Shown here piece by piece: positions 33,734-42,367 of a DNA stretch of 64,000 bases (position 1 is its first letter; each line of letters starts with the position of its first letter). This DNA is from Terriglobales bacterium (GTDB lineage: Bacteria; Acidobacteriota; Terriglobia; Terriglobales; Acidobacteriaceae), in the NCBI GenBank assembly GCA_016201265.1, contig JACQDD010000116.1, forward strand, positions 1-64,000, given 5' to 3'. The notes under the pieces are model-generated. The model was not told where the DNA came from. It saw nothing but the letters and a program-made list of their open reading frames with translations, and searched no databases. The position numbers were made by a program, and so were the translations under genes.

Positions 33734-35392
33734 GTGAAGCGCAAGCATGTCTGTGGTGCTTTTGCAATTTTGACGTGTTTCCTGGTTCTGGTTTCGAGTT
33801 CCCAGGCACAGGAGCCCTCGAGTCCTGCTCGCGTCGGGCTCGTTCAGGATTGGACTCAGCACCATCTTATATTCAGCCGCGATGGGCTGATGAAGCATCC
33901 GGGCCTGCTCTATAGCGAGCCCCGTATTGCCCAGCAGGCAGCGCAGCGCTGGGGGACCCTCCGTCCGCAGATGCTGCCTAGCGTTAACACGACTGGCTCC
34001 GTAGTCGCTCCACAACGCGACTGGAACGTGTCCCTGGGGGCTGGACGCCTTGCTCGGAATATGTTTCCGGCAAAGTATTCCTTTGATCCTGGGGCGGCTC
34101 CAAGTTGCGCCAATGACTATGTGGTGTTTGGCCTGAGCCGCGTCGGAGCGGCCAACCAAGCCAATCTTGTGGCTTTCAATAATCTCTACGCAGGGACCAC
34201 TCCAACGGGTCTTTGTGGCACCGCCCCGACCTTCTTCTTCGCCTACAACATCAGCACGGTAGCGGCGGGCAGGATTCTGAACTCGCCCGCTCTTTCGCTC
34301 GACGGCAAGAAGATTGCGTTTGTCGAGAGCGGTAATATCAGCGGAGTAGCCACCTCGATCTTTCATGTTGTCACGTGGGCGAGTGGTCCGGGAAACGGCA
34401 CTTCGGCTACGGCGCCTGCTGTTCCGGGTGTAGGCAATAGTGCCAGCATGACGAGTCTGGCATTCGCGGCGGCGCTGGATACCCGTTCCTCTCCGTGGGT
34501 GGACTATGACAGCGATACCGCCTATGTCGGGGCGGATGATGGCAAAATCTACAAAATTACCGGGGTATTTAAGGGGACGCCAACGCTTGCCGGTGCTCCC
34601 TGGCCGGTCACGATCAGCCTGAATGTCCGCGCCTCCACCCCCGTTCTAGACAGCGTATTGGGGCTGGTCATGGTGGGATCTCAGAACGGGACGTTCTATT
34701 CGATCAACGCGACAACGGGGGCCGTCAATTCGCTGGTGGTCGGCGCCAGCGGTGGCACGAACCCTGGCATCCTGGCGGCGCCGATTGTGGACGTGACCAA
34801 CGGTACCAGCTTTGTGGTCAGCGCCAACGACGGCACCTCGGGCGTACTGGTGGAAGTGGATACCGCTACCATGACGCAACTGGCCAAAGCACGGATTGGC
34901 TTGGCGTCCAAGTCCGGTACGGCGGTCAGTCTGTTTCAACCGGCGTTCAGCGACGATTACTTCATTGATCCCTCCATCGGCGTAGCTCGGCTGTGCGGAA
35001 CTGGATCCGCGGACATCACGCCGTGGCAATATTCTTTTGGTTTCACCGGAACAGTCATGGATACGACGCCGGTGTTTTCTGAACAGCTCCTGACCTCGAC
35101 CGCGGCGCGCTGCACTGGTTGGACCGAATTCTTCAACCCGTTTGTCGCCGAAGGCACCGATTTCTTCTTTTTCGGATTGACCGTCGACTGCGGCGGCGCG
35201 GGAACCTCCGGCTGCGTCGTGGCCCGCACCAACGACGATTTGATTCCCGCCGTTACCGCGGACATTGCCGGCGGACCGAGCGGTATTGTGGTGGACAATT
35301 ACAGTACCGCCGTGCAGGCCTCCAGTATCTATTTCAGTGGGGCGCTGACACCCAACCTCGCCTACAAGTTGACGCAGGACGGGTTGAATTAG
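33734..35392 (+). CDS. secreted PQQ/beta-propeller-like protein
   Basis: A 552-residue exported protein. It has a signal peptide ('AFAILTCFLVLVSSSQAQ') and then repeated blades with 'YVGADDGKIYKITGVFKG', 'VMVGSQNGTFYSINATTGAVNSL' and 'VVSANDGTSGVLVEVDTAT' patterns, typical of PQQ-dehydrogenase-like or WD-type propellers. No catalytic or cofactor residues can be assigned. The GTG start is decided by ACGGAGGTCGCT immediately upstream. A strong bidirectional terminator follows. Likely a surface or periplasmic binding protein. Confidence 0.75.
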   Translation: MKRKHVCGAFAILTCFLVLVSSSQAQEPSSPARVGLVQDWTQHHLIFSRDGLMKHPGLLYSEPRIAQQAAQRWGTLRPQMLPSVNTTGSVVAPQRDWNVSLGAGRLARNMFPAKYSFDPGAAPSCANDYVVFGLSRVGAANQANLVAFNNLYAGTTPTGLCGTAPTFFFAYNISTVAAGRILNSPALSLDGKKIAFVESGNISGVATSIFHVVTWASGPGNGTSATAPAVPGVGNSASMTSLAFAAALDTRSSPWVDYDSDTAYVGADDGKIYKITGVFKGTPTLAGAPWPVTISLNVRASTPVLDSVLGLVMVGSQNGTFYSINATTGAVNSLVVGASGGTNPGILAAPIVDVTNGTSFVVSANDGTSGVLVEVDTATMTQLAKARIGLASKSGTAVSLFQPAFSDDYFIDPSIGVARLCGTGSADITPWQYSFGFTGTVMDTTPVFSEQLLTSTAARCTGWTEFFNPFVAEGTDFFFFGLTVDCGGAGTSGCVVARTNDDLIPAVTADIAGGPSGIVVDNYSTAVQASSIYFSGALTPNLAYKLTQDGLN

Positions 35393-35407
35393 AGCGAAGC
35401 ACAAAAA

Positions 35408-35455
35408 GCCCGGCTGCGGATTCCTCGGTTAGAGAAACGCGCAGCCGGGCCTTTT
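35408..35455. terminator. bidirectional terminator between convergent genes
   Basis: GCCCGGCTGCG (35408-35418) and CGCAGCCGGGC (35440-35450) form an 11-base perfect stem, with CTTTT on the plus-strand side and AAAAAG before the left arm, so it can serve both the propeller gene (+) and the membrane protein gene (-). Confidence 0.85.
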
Positions 35456-35481
35456 CCACTGGCGGAAAACAGGCCGCAGGA

Positions 35482-36153
35482 CTATTCCGTCGCGATCTGC
35501 CAACCTTTGTTGCCCTTCAGCAGCGCTACCGTGACTTTCGTGGGAGCGGCGTGATAGAAGTTGGCGCCGTACTTGTCGATGAGCGTCGAGCGGTCCCAGG
35601 TATTGAAAGCCTTAACCGCTGGCCCGGCAGCATCAAGCAAGTCGCCGGCCTTGTTTGTCTCCCACTTCCAGGTATATTCGACGGTCGCCTTGGACGGAGT
35701 CAGCATCGTGATCTTGCCGACCTCCACCAGTCTTCGTTGGGCGAGCGGAACCGCGTACTCGTCGTTGCCGTCCTTGTTCTTCGACTTCTTCACGCCGACA
35801 ATCTCCGTGAGGAAGGTCTCCCCCTGGGGAGTCAAGGAAATCGGCGTTTTCCCGCCTGTTTCCTTGCCCATCTTGACGTAGCCTGCCTTCTCCAACAGGC
35901 GATAGTGCGGGTCGCGCGTTTTCTCCGCTACGCTGCCTTTGAGGAGTCCGGTCTGGAAACGCAGCGTGGGCTGACCCTGGCCATCGAGACTGGCCAGAAC
36001 CACCGGAGCGGCCTCGGCGGTGGTCAGTACTTTTCTGCTCTCGACGACAAAATAAAGCGCGACACCCACCACGGCGACGATCAGCGACACGATGAGAAGC
36101 AGCGGGACGATCGACGAGGTCTTTTTTTCCAACTCAATCTCTTGCTCGAACAT
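35482..36153 (-). CDS. single-pass membrane protein of unknown function
   Basis: A 223-residue protein with one membrane helix near the N-terminus ('SIVPLLLIVSLIVAVVGVALYFVVES') and a large extracytoplasmic domain ('HYRLLEKAGYVKMGKETGGKTPISLTPQG' ... 'KVTVALLKGNKGWQIATE'). The 'PHYRLLEKAGYV' and 'ISLTPQGE' parts are winged-helix-like in flavour, but I cannot name the family. Start placed at ATG 36153 because GGAGG lies eight bases upstream; the ORF-track start lacks this. Confidence 0.65.
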   Translation of the reverse strand: MFEQEIELEKKTSSIVPLLLIVSLIVAVVGVALYFVVESRKVLTTAEAAPVVLASLDGQGQPTLRFQTGLLKGSVAEKTRDPHYRLLEKAGYVKMGKETGGKTPISLTPQGETFLTEIVGVKKSKNKDGNDEYAVPLAQRRLVEVGKITMLTPSKATVEYTWKWETNKAGDLLDAAGPAVKAFNTWDRSTLIDKYGANFYHAAPTKVTVALLKGNKGWQIATE

Positions 36154-36431
36154 GGCATCCTCCAGCAGATCGGGCTTCGGCGGATAATACCGCAACTTGC
36201 CTCCCATTTTCCGCTTCCGCCTTCCAATGCCCAGTGACGTAGCTCACAGCACAGTGTTGGAAAGATCACCGGGGTCAATCGCCCTGCGCTCTCCATCTTG
36301 CAAATGGTTTGCAAGGCATTTCACCTGCGCCCGACCAAGGCGGAGTTGTTATCCCCGTAAGTAATTGATGGTAAATAGGTTACGTAGAAGGCAAAGCTGG
36401 AAGATGAATTGCGCATCTGGATGCGGAAGCA

Positions 36432-36908
36432 GTGTCTCTAGCTAGCCGCATGAGAAGCGCGATGATCCGAAAGACGGTAGCAACGGCCCTGGTTGGGCTC
36501 AGTGGAGTGCTGGGGTGGAGCGCGACCGCGTACCCGTCGCGCGTCAATCCGAAACAGCCCGCCCTTACCCAGTGGGAAGAGCAGTTGCGCCGCATGCCCG
36601 CGCACATCTCCGAATTTTCTCCGGTGGCGGAACCGATGGCGCTGCCCCGATGCGGGGACGTCCGCCCGCCCGAGGCTCTGGTTACACCCGACCCGTTGTT
36701 GCAGTTGGAGGACGAGAACCTGCGGGTGCGCGTGAGCTTCATTGTGGGTTCCGACGGGCGCGTCCACAGTCCTTTCATCCTGGACAGCGGGGGAGCGCGA
36801 GAAGATCAGGTGGTGCTGCGCGCAATCCGTCGCTGGCGCTATCGTCCGGCGCTCTGCAACGGGGTTCCGACCGATTCCGAAGCCCGCGTACAATTCGGCA
36901 TCCGCTAG
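36432..36908 (+). CDS. exported TonB C-terminal-domain protein
   Basis: A 158-residue protein with an N-terminal hydrophobic signal ('TVATALVGLSGVLGWSATAYP') and a C-terminal TonB-like domain ('LRVRVSFIVGSDGRVHSPFILDSGGAREDQVVLRAIRRWRYRPAL'). The Pro-rich periplasmic linker and inner-membrane anchor of true TonB are absent or reduced. It may act as an energy-transducer relative or as a periplasmic interaction module. Start uncertain among GTG 36432, ATG 36450 and ATG 36462; CGGAAG favours the first. The following gene starts 38 bases on. Confidence 0.7.
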   Translation: MSLASRMRSAMIRKTVATALVGLSGVLGWSATAYPSRVNPKQPALTQWEEQLRRMPAHISEFSPVAEPMALPRCGDVRPPEALVTPDPLLQLEDENLRVRVSFIVGSDGRVHSPFILDSGGAREDQVVLRAIRRWRYRPALCNGVPTDSEARVQFGIR

Positions 36909-36946
36909 AGGGCGGATTCTCCTACAATGGCAGCGGTGAGGTTGCC

Positions 36947-37879
36947 TTGAATCCAGAAAACCCGAAGTCTTCGGACCCGGCTGACGAGCAGAGCGGGATT
37001 GTGCGGGAGAATCTCGAACTTGAAGAATTCTTTCAGCGGCTGCCGGCCAATTTTCGTTGGCCGAAGCCGAGCGCCGAGGCGGTGGCGGCTGCGGTGGAAG
37101 CCATCCAGCGCATGTCGGGCGGGAGTGGAGTGGACGAAGCGATGGCCGATCGCGGCGCTGAGATGGAAAGCGCCTGCGCAGGCTGCGGCCAACCGGTCGC
37201 GCCCGGGGCGCGCTTTTGCTCGGGCTGCGGCGCAGCGGCAGAGGGAGCGCCGTCGCAAGTCGGTCATGCAGCGTCGCGGGGCGGCGGACAGCACCATTAT
37301 CACCATCACTACCATCACTTCGTTCCGGCGCAAGGAAGCGGATCGGGTGCGCTGCCGGTGGAATCGGCAACGTCCGCACCGCGAGGTAAGGCTTCCAGTT
37401 CGGCAAGCAGCAGCTCCGGCAACAGCCGGACGGAAATCGCCGCGCGCCAAGTAGTGCAGGACTGGGCCCAGGCATGCAACATCAAGCATCTGGATGACCT
37501 GCTGGAGCTCTACGCGGCCGATGCCACGGTCATCCGCGCCAGCCTGCCTCCGGTGCGCAGCCTGCCGGCGATCCGGGAATTTCTGTTCTCTCTGCTCGAA
37601 GCCGGACTGGGCGACGTGGAAATGGAGTCGCTGCGCACCGACGTGATGGGCGAAGTGGCGCTGGATCTCGGCCGCTGCAAGATGCTGGTGCCGGTGGCGA
37701 TGGGCAAGCGCAGGGAAGAGCGCGGAAAATATCTGATCGTGCTGGTGCGGCAGCCGGCGGGGACGTGGAAGATTCTGGCGGATTGCTGGTCGAGTGATTT
37801 GGTGCTGAGCGCCGCGCCGGTGCCCGAACCCAACCGCAAGGGAAGCGAGCCCAGCGGGCCGACCCGCAAGGTTCGTTGA
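36947..37879 (+). CDS. zinc-ribbon, His-rich, NTF2-like fusion protein
   Basis: A 310-residue protein in three parts: an N-terminal helical region, a zinc ribbon ('ACAGCGQPVAPGARFCSGCG', about 68-87), a His-rich stretch ('HHYHHHYHHF', about 114-123) with a Ser-rich linker, and a C-terminal SnoaL/DUF4440-like NTF2-fold domain ('VVQDWAQACNIKHLDDLLELYAADATVI' ... 'WKILADCWSS'). The NTF2-like half often binds small ligands; the His cluster could bind metal. No single function can be assigned. Start chosen as TTG 36947 with GTGAGG five bases upstream; the track's longer ORF lies in a shadow frame of the previous gene. Confidence 0.75.
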   Translation: MNPENPKSSDPADEQSGIVRENLELEEFFQRLPANFRWPKPSAEAVAAAVEAIQRMSGGSGVDEAMADRGAEMESACAGCGQPVAPGARFCSGCGAAAEGAPSQVGHAASRGGGQHHYHHHYHHFVPAQGSGSGALPVESATSAPRGKASSSASSSSGNSRTEIAARQVVQDWAQACNIKHLDDLLELYAADATVIRASLPPVRSLPAIREFLFSLLEAGLGDVEMESLRTDVMGEVALDLGRCKMLVPVAMGKRREERGKYLIVLVRQPAGTWKILADCWSSDLVLSAAPVPEPNRKGSEPSGPTRKVR

Positions 37880-37938
37880 ACCGCTTCCGAGTTCGAAGGT
37901 TGAGAGCACCTGCTCCTTGCGGAGAGTCACGGCGGATC

Positions 37939-38099
37939 TCTCACCACAGAGACACAGAGGCACAGAGAAAAGCAACTCCATCAAAATGAATTTTGTCTGC
38001 GATCCGTCTTCTTGGATTGCCAACATCCAAGAAGAACGTAATGCAAAGCGAGAGATCCTACGCTTTTTTTCTCTGTGCCTCTGTGTCTCTGTGGTGAGA
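37939..38099. repeat. large palindromic element (CACAGAG family)
   Basis: TCTCACCACAGAGACACAGAGGCACAGAG (37939-37967) is a perfect 29-base inverted repeat of 38071-38099, enclosing about 103 bases. Inside is a second inverted repeat, CTTCTTGGAT (38008-38017) with ATCCAAGAAG (38025-38034). The unit has the form of a miniature inverted-repeat transposable element but shows no coding sequence. It lies between the fusion gene and the terminator of the minor-pilin operon. Confidence 0.9.
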
Positions 38100-38137
38100 A
38101 ATCGGCGAGTTGCGAATCCGGCGATGCAAAAAACAAA

Positions 38138-38164
38138 AGCCCCGATCCTTGCGGGATCGGGGCT
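38138..38164 (-). terminator. rho-independent terminator of the minor-pilin operon
   Basis: On the minus strand AGCCCCGATCC-CGCAA-GGATCGGGGCT is followed by TTTTGTTTTTT. An 11-base perfect stem with a strong T-run, 24 bases after the stop of the last operon gene. Confidence 0.93.
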
Positions 38165-38187
38165 GGTTGGTTCGTGGAGTTGACGGT

Positions 38188-41148
38188 TTACTTGTCGCGG
38201 ACGGCAAAGAGCTGGCGATAGCCGAGCGTGTCCACGTCCTTGAACGCTGGAGTTCCGGGCGGGAGACCTTCGGGCGTCGCGAAGTCCGGGTCAAAGACGT
38301 AGTTACGAACCGGCGGCCGATACACCGCGTACGTACAGCACTTGAACGCGCCGGTGTTGTAGGTGGAATAGTAGAGGCTGACCAGCGAACCCTCGTAGTT
38401 CAGGTTGACACCGTTCCAGCTCTCGAGGAAGCGCAGGAAGTTGTGCACGCCTCCATCGGTGCCGAAGCCGAAGTTGGTGCCGCTCTCCCAGTTGGGGAAG
38501 GGGAAATTCATATTCTTTCCGGCGGCGATGGCGACGCGGTAGTAGGTGGTGGCAGCCGGGCGGGTGTCTGCGACCGTCGGCGTAGCGGTCATGCTGATCC
38601 GGTCGTACCATTGGTTGGAGAGAATCGTGACCGCATCTGCGATCACTGCGGCATTGGCATGCTTACTGATAACGTCATTGCCGCCTGCCCAGATCGGATC
38701 GGTCGCGTCGCTGTTGTAGTTGCCCTGGATGTATACGGGATTCTCCGAGGCAACGGTGAAGCCACCAATCAGGGGTTTGGCGGCCGTGACCAGGTCCTTT
38801 CTCACCGGTACGTTCCCCAGTGCACCATCCACAAGTTTCAGTCCGTGGCGAGCGCCGCTCACCCAGTTCTTGCGCGCCGTCGTGCTGCAGGTGTTGATGC
38901 GCGGAGAATACGGATTGTCCGGCGCCGCAGCCAGGATCGCGGCGTTGATGTTGCCGATGTTAGGGGCGGCGGTGTTGTAGAAGCCGAGTCCCATGTTCTT
39001 TGCGCCGAAGCTGTCCAGCAAACCGCTCTGGTTGACATCTTCCGGAGACAGTGTCTTGCCAGCAGGGATGGGATCGAGGACGCCGTCGGGAGCGCCGGCC
39101 GCAGTTGCGCGGTTAATCGAATCCTCCAGGCCGGAGTCGCCGGTTTTTACGTTGGCAGCGTTGGGGTTGGGCAACATGCCCCGGCGATCGGAGAAATAGA
39201 GGACCCAACCATTCTGGACCGCGAAGTCAACATTTGGGCCGATGGCGCCAAACCCTGCCGTACCCCACAGCCATTGTTTCAGGTTGCCGACGTCAATTTC
39301 GACGGCGTTCATCACGCCGTTCGCGGTGCAAGAGTTGGTGTTGGGGGCAATTTGTTTGATGTCGCGGGGTTCGCCTTCGCGGGCATCGTAGAAGTTGATC
39401 GGATACCAGTTGGTCCGGGTGACTGAACTGGCTTGTGAGAAATCCCCATAGAGCACACTTGCGGTGGTCGCATCGGTCTGGAGTTCCGCCGGTCTGGGTG
39501 CCGGTGTGGGGTTCATGCAACCGGCGCCTGCTAGATCCGCGGCCTGGGCGCCCACCATTCCATTTACCGTTCCGTTGGCATTGCGATCCGCCGGTTGCTG
39601 CAGAATCAGGATCGCGTTGGGATGCACCGGGTTGGTTCCAACGGCTGGAGCGTTGTTTCCAGAAAGAGTAGGAGGTGTGGTGCCGCGCGCGAATCCCAGT
39701 TCCAGCCACTCGCGAGTGACCGGTATCCAGTCTCCGGCGGTGTTGCGATATTCGACGCGCAAGTAGCCGTCAAGCAGGTTCCAGGTGCCGGATCCGGCTG
39801 GCGGGAGCAGAGGAGCGGCGACGGGAGCGATTGGAACCAGAGTTTGATTAGCACCCGCTGCTGCCGGTTGATTGGGCCAGTCCAACGGGATGGCCGCTTG
39901 GTTTGCATTGGTCAGGCAAGCGGCGATACCGGTTGTGTCTCTGTTGAACAGACCCACCACCGTGCTGCCTTCCGCGAAATATGTTCTGCGGGTTGCGGGT
40001 AGCCCCGCGATTGGTACCGGTACACCCCGGGTGTAATCGGGGCCCGGATTCGCGACGTTGGCCAGGCGGACATCGGTCGGTTGCGCTCCGCCCGGGAACT
40101 CGGCAGGATCGTCGGCAAGCAACACATGGATCTGGGCCAGGTTGTATTCGCGCGATTGGCTCAGTCCCACGCTGTCAGTCGGCTGCGGACGTCGAATGAT
40201 CTCAAAGGGGAAAGTCGTTCCATTGACAAAGGGGAGCGCGAGATTCTTGGCGCCGGTGCCGCCGGTATTGCCGTAGTTGCCGTCAATGATCTTGGAGTTG
40301 TAGGTGCTCAAGGAAATCGAGGGCCAGGAGGCATTTTGACTGGACTGGGGCGGTTTTCCGCCCATGCCGGTGACGCTGCCTTCGGTCAGGGCAATGGCGC
40401 GGCAAGCCGGTTTCGCGCCGTCACAACCCTGGGAGGCAGTCGGGATCAGAACCGTGCCGGTGTTGTTGTACGAACTGGACGCCAATCCGTTCGGCAGATT
40501 CTGGCGGACCACGTTGCCGAAGGCGGTGAGTTTGTCGTGGAAGGTCAGCTGGGCGCTGTTCGCGACACCCACATACAAGTCGCCATTGGTGTGTACCCGG
40601 CCGGCAAAGTTGAGATTGGGGCTGGCGTAGAAGCCGACGTCGCTGTCGGAGAACACACCGAACTGGAACACGGGAATGAGCGCGACCTGGGCGGTGCGCA
40701 TCATGCTGACTTCCTGGCCACCGGTCTGGGCCGCGGTCACCAGCATGGTCACGGGGACGATCTGGGCATACAAGTCCTTGTTCGGCCCGGACTGGATCTG
40801 ACCGTAGTTGTTTTTCGGCAGGGGAGCGGTGCAGCCCGTGGTCGGCCGCACGTCATAGTCTTTCCAGGTGACGCCGGCGATATAGGGCTGTTTGGAACTC
40901 AGGGCGCAGATGTCGCCGGGTTGGGGCGACTGCACGCTCTTGAACATGGCCGACAGATCGGAAGTCATGTTCTCGATCGCGCCTTCGGCATTGTGGTAGG
41001 CGACGTTGTTCTGCAGATCAGCGCCACCCACTTTGCCTTCGGTGTTGACCATCATCATCAGACCGATGGCGATGCCCGACAGCAGCAGCAGCAGCAGCAA
41101 CGTCGCAATCAGCGTGAATCCCTGTGAAGTTAGTCTCATGCGCCTCAT
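38188..41148 (-). CDS. giant PilX/GspK-like minor pilin or pilus-tip protein
   Basis: A 986-residue exported protein. Its N-terminus 'LTSQGFTLIATLLLLLLLSGIAIG' is a type III (prepilin) signal, with Gly before the cleavage site but Ala rather than Glu at mature position +5, the hallmark of PilX/GspK tip pilins. The remaining 950 residues are a Thr/Asn/Gly-rich exoprotein with scattered Cys and no recognised domain; the usual PilX is about 170 residues. No PilY1 gene is present in the window, so this may combine tip and adhesin roles. Start at ATG 41148 with GAGGAG nine bases upstream; ATG 41139 is possible. Last gene of the operon. Confidence 0.75.
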   Translation of the reverse strand: MRRMRLTSQGFTLIATLLLLLLLSGIAIGLMMMVNTEGKVGGADLQNNVAYHNAEGAIENMTSDLSAMFKSVQSPQPGDICALSSKQPYIAGVTWKDYDVRPTTGCTAPLPKNNYGQIQSGPNKDLYAQIVPVTMLVTAAQTGGQEVSMMRTAQVALIPVFQFGVFSDSDVGFYASPNLNFAGRVHTNGDLYVGVANSAQLTFHDKLTAFGNVVRQNLPNGLASSSYNNTGTVLIPTASQGCDGAKPACRAIALTEGSVTGMGGKPPQSSQNASWPSISLSTYNSKIIDGNYGNTGGTGAKNLALPFVNGTTFPFEIIRRPQPTDSVGLSQSREYNLAQIHVLLADDPAEFPGGAQPTDVRLANVANPGPDYTRGVPVPIAGLPATRRTYFAEGSTVVGLFNRDTTGIAACLTNANQAAIPLDWPNQPAAAGANQTLVPIAPVAAPLLPPAGSGTWNLLDGYLRVEYRNTAGDWIPVTREWLELGFARGTTPPTLSGNNAPAVGTNPVHPNAILILQQPADRNANGTVNGMVGAQAADLAGAGCMNPTPAPRPAELQTDATTASVLYGDFSQASSVTRTNWYPINFYDAREGEPRDIKQIAPNTNSCTANGVMNAVEIDVGNLKQWLWGTAGFGAIGPNVDFAVQNGWVLYFSDRRGMLPNPNAANVKTGDSGLEDSINRATAAGAPDGVLDPIPAGKTLSPEDVNQSGLLDSFGAKNMGLGFYNTAAPNIGNINAAILAAAPDNPYSPRINTCSTTARKNWVSGARHGLKLVDGALGNVPVRKDLVTAAKPLIGGFTVASENPVYIQGNYNSDATDPIWAGGNDVISKHANAAVIADAVTILSNQWYDRISMTATPTVADTRPAATTYYRVAIAAGKNMNFPFPNWESGTNFGFGTDGGVHNFLRFLESWNGVNLNYEGSLVSLYYSTYNTGAFKCCTYAVYRPPVRNYVFDPDFATPEGLPPGTPAFKDVDTLGYRQLFAVRDK
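41081..41098. repeat. AGC trinucleotide repeat in prepilin helix
   Basis: Six tandem AGC units (GCT on the coding strand) encode the poly-Leu part of the membrane helix of the PilX-like protein. Length changes would stay in frame, altering helix length by one residue each. Confidence 0.8.
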
Positions 41149-41202
41149 CGTGTGACTCCTCGTTTGTCTCCCCATGTCCTGATTCCTGCCTTGCGCGGCC
41201 GC

Positions 41203-42357
41203 CTATTTCACCGGATAGTCGTTTTTGAACGTCAGATCGCGGGCGCTGACGGAAGTCTGCAAATCCAGCCCCTGATACCCCTTGGCCCCGTGAAGCGTGC
41301 TGGCCATGCTCATGTGCTTGATGTTGATCTTGGTGATTTGGTTGGGGGTCATGTTCTGGGAAGCGCCCCCATCCTTCTGGTCGGTCAGCATAGTCCCGGT
41401 ATCGAAGTTGTAGAGGTCATAGCTAAACTGGAGGAAGGAGACGTTTTCCGCCACCGGCACCGGGGAATGTCCACTGACCTGGCGCATCAGACGCGGGGGT
41501 GTGATGGTGTTGTCGATGTAGTAGGTAGTGACGTTAATCCTGTTTCCAGAACCGGTGGAGTTGACAGGAATGTTCCCGATGCTGCCGGCTGCGGCCGCGG
41601 GCTGGTTCATGCGCAAGGGGTCGCCGGCGGCAAAAGCTACGTCGTAAATGCCGCCTCCACGTGGATTGACATTCGTCACTTCCCCGATCACGGTCGAAGT
41701 TGTGGCCCCGACGCCGGCCCCGATCGCCATGCTGAATAAGACCAGGTCCCCGGGAGTGAGCCCGATGACCGTGTCATTCAGCGCCTGCGGCGCCGTGAGC
41801 GGTGGCGGGACGATACAAGTTACGGGCAGAGGATTGGGCAGCGCGAATTGGACCACGGTGTTGCTGGAAACGGTCGCTTTGTAGCAGTTGAGCAAAAAGT
41901 TGGTGTCGGTATTGACCACGGTGATGACGTCGGTCGGACCTGCCGCGGCGTTGAGCGTGGGGCCGAACTTCCATCCCGGAATGAGCCCGTAGAGGTACGG
42001 CACATTGACGCCACTGACCAGTTGAGTGGGATAGGCCACGGCGCCGCCGTTGATGTAGCACTTGGGAATCTGATCGCAGCCATACACGGGAACCTGAGTA
42101 CCCGCTCCCGAAGGCAGCGCAATCTGAACGTTATTGCCCATGCCGGCGCCGGCCATACTGGTGTCCTTGGTCAGCATGTTGGCGGCGGCGCGAAAATCCT
42201 GCTGCATTTCCGCGCGCTGGGAAACGGTCCAGGTGGCGCCCAAGCCTTTGCTGAACAGTTGCACGGCCGCGGCCATGACTATGGTGCCCAGAGCCATGGC
42301 GATCATCACTTCCAGCAAGCTGAAACCTTGGTGGCGAACTGTGGATCGGCGGCGCAT
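41203..42357 (-). CDS. PilW-like minor pilin
   Basis: A 384-residue prepilin. 'RHQGFSLLEVMIAMALGTIVMAA' gives the cleavage Gly, Phe+1 and Glu+5, and the helix. The large C-terminal domain (about 350 residues) is typical of PilW/ComGF relatives and of the PilW family in Acidobacteria. Start at ATG 42357, preceded by GGGGGAG; the longer ORF start is less likely. Part of the four-gene minor-pilin operon, 10 bases after the PilV-like gene stop. Minor pilins prime and cap type IV pilus assembly. Confidence 0.8.
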   Translation of the reverse strand: MRRRSTVRHQGFSLLEVMIAMALGTIVMAAAVQLFSKGLGATWTVSQRAEMQQDFRAAANMLTKDTSMAGAGMGNNVQIALPSGAGTQVPVYGCDQIPKCYINGGAVAYPTQLVSGVNVPYLYGLIPGWKFGPTLNAAAGPTDVITVVNTDTNFLLNCYKATVSSNTVVQFALPNPLPVTCIVPPPLTAPQALNDTVIGLTPGDLVLFSMAIGAGVGATTSTVIGEVTNVNPRGGGIYDVAFAAGDPLRMNQPAAAAGSIGNIPVNSTGSGNRINVTTYYIDNTITPPRLMRQVSGHSPVPVAENVSFLQFSYDLYNFDTGTMLTDQKDGGASQNMTPNQITKINIKHMSMASTLHGAKGYQGLDLQTSVSARDLTFKNDYPVK

Positions 42358-42367
42358 ACTCCCCCCT

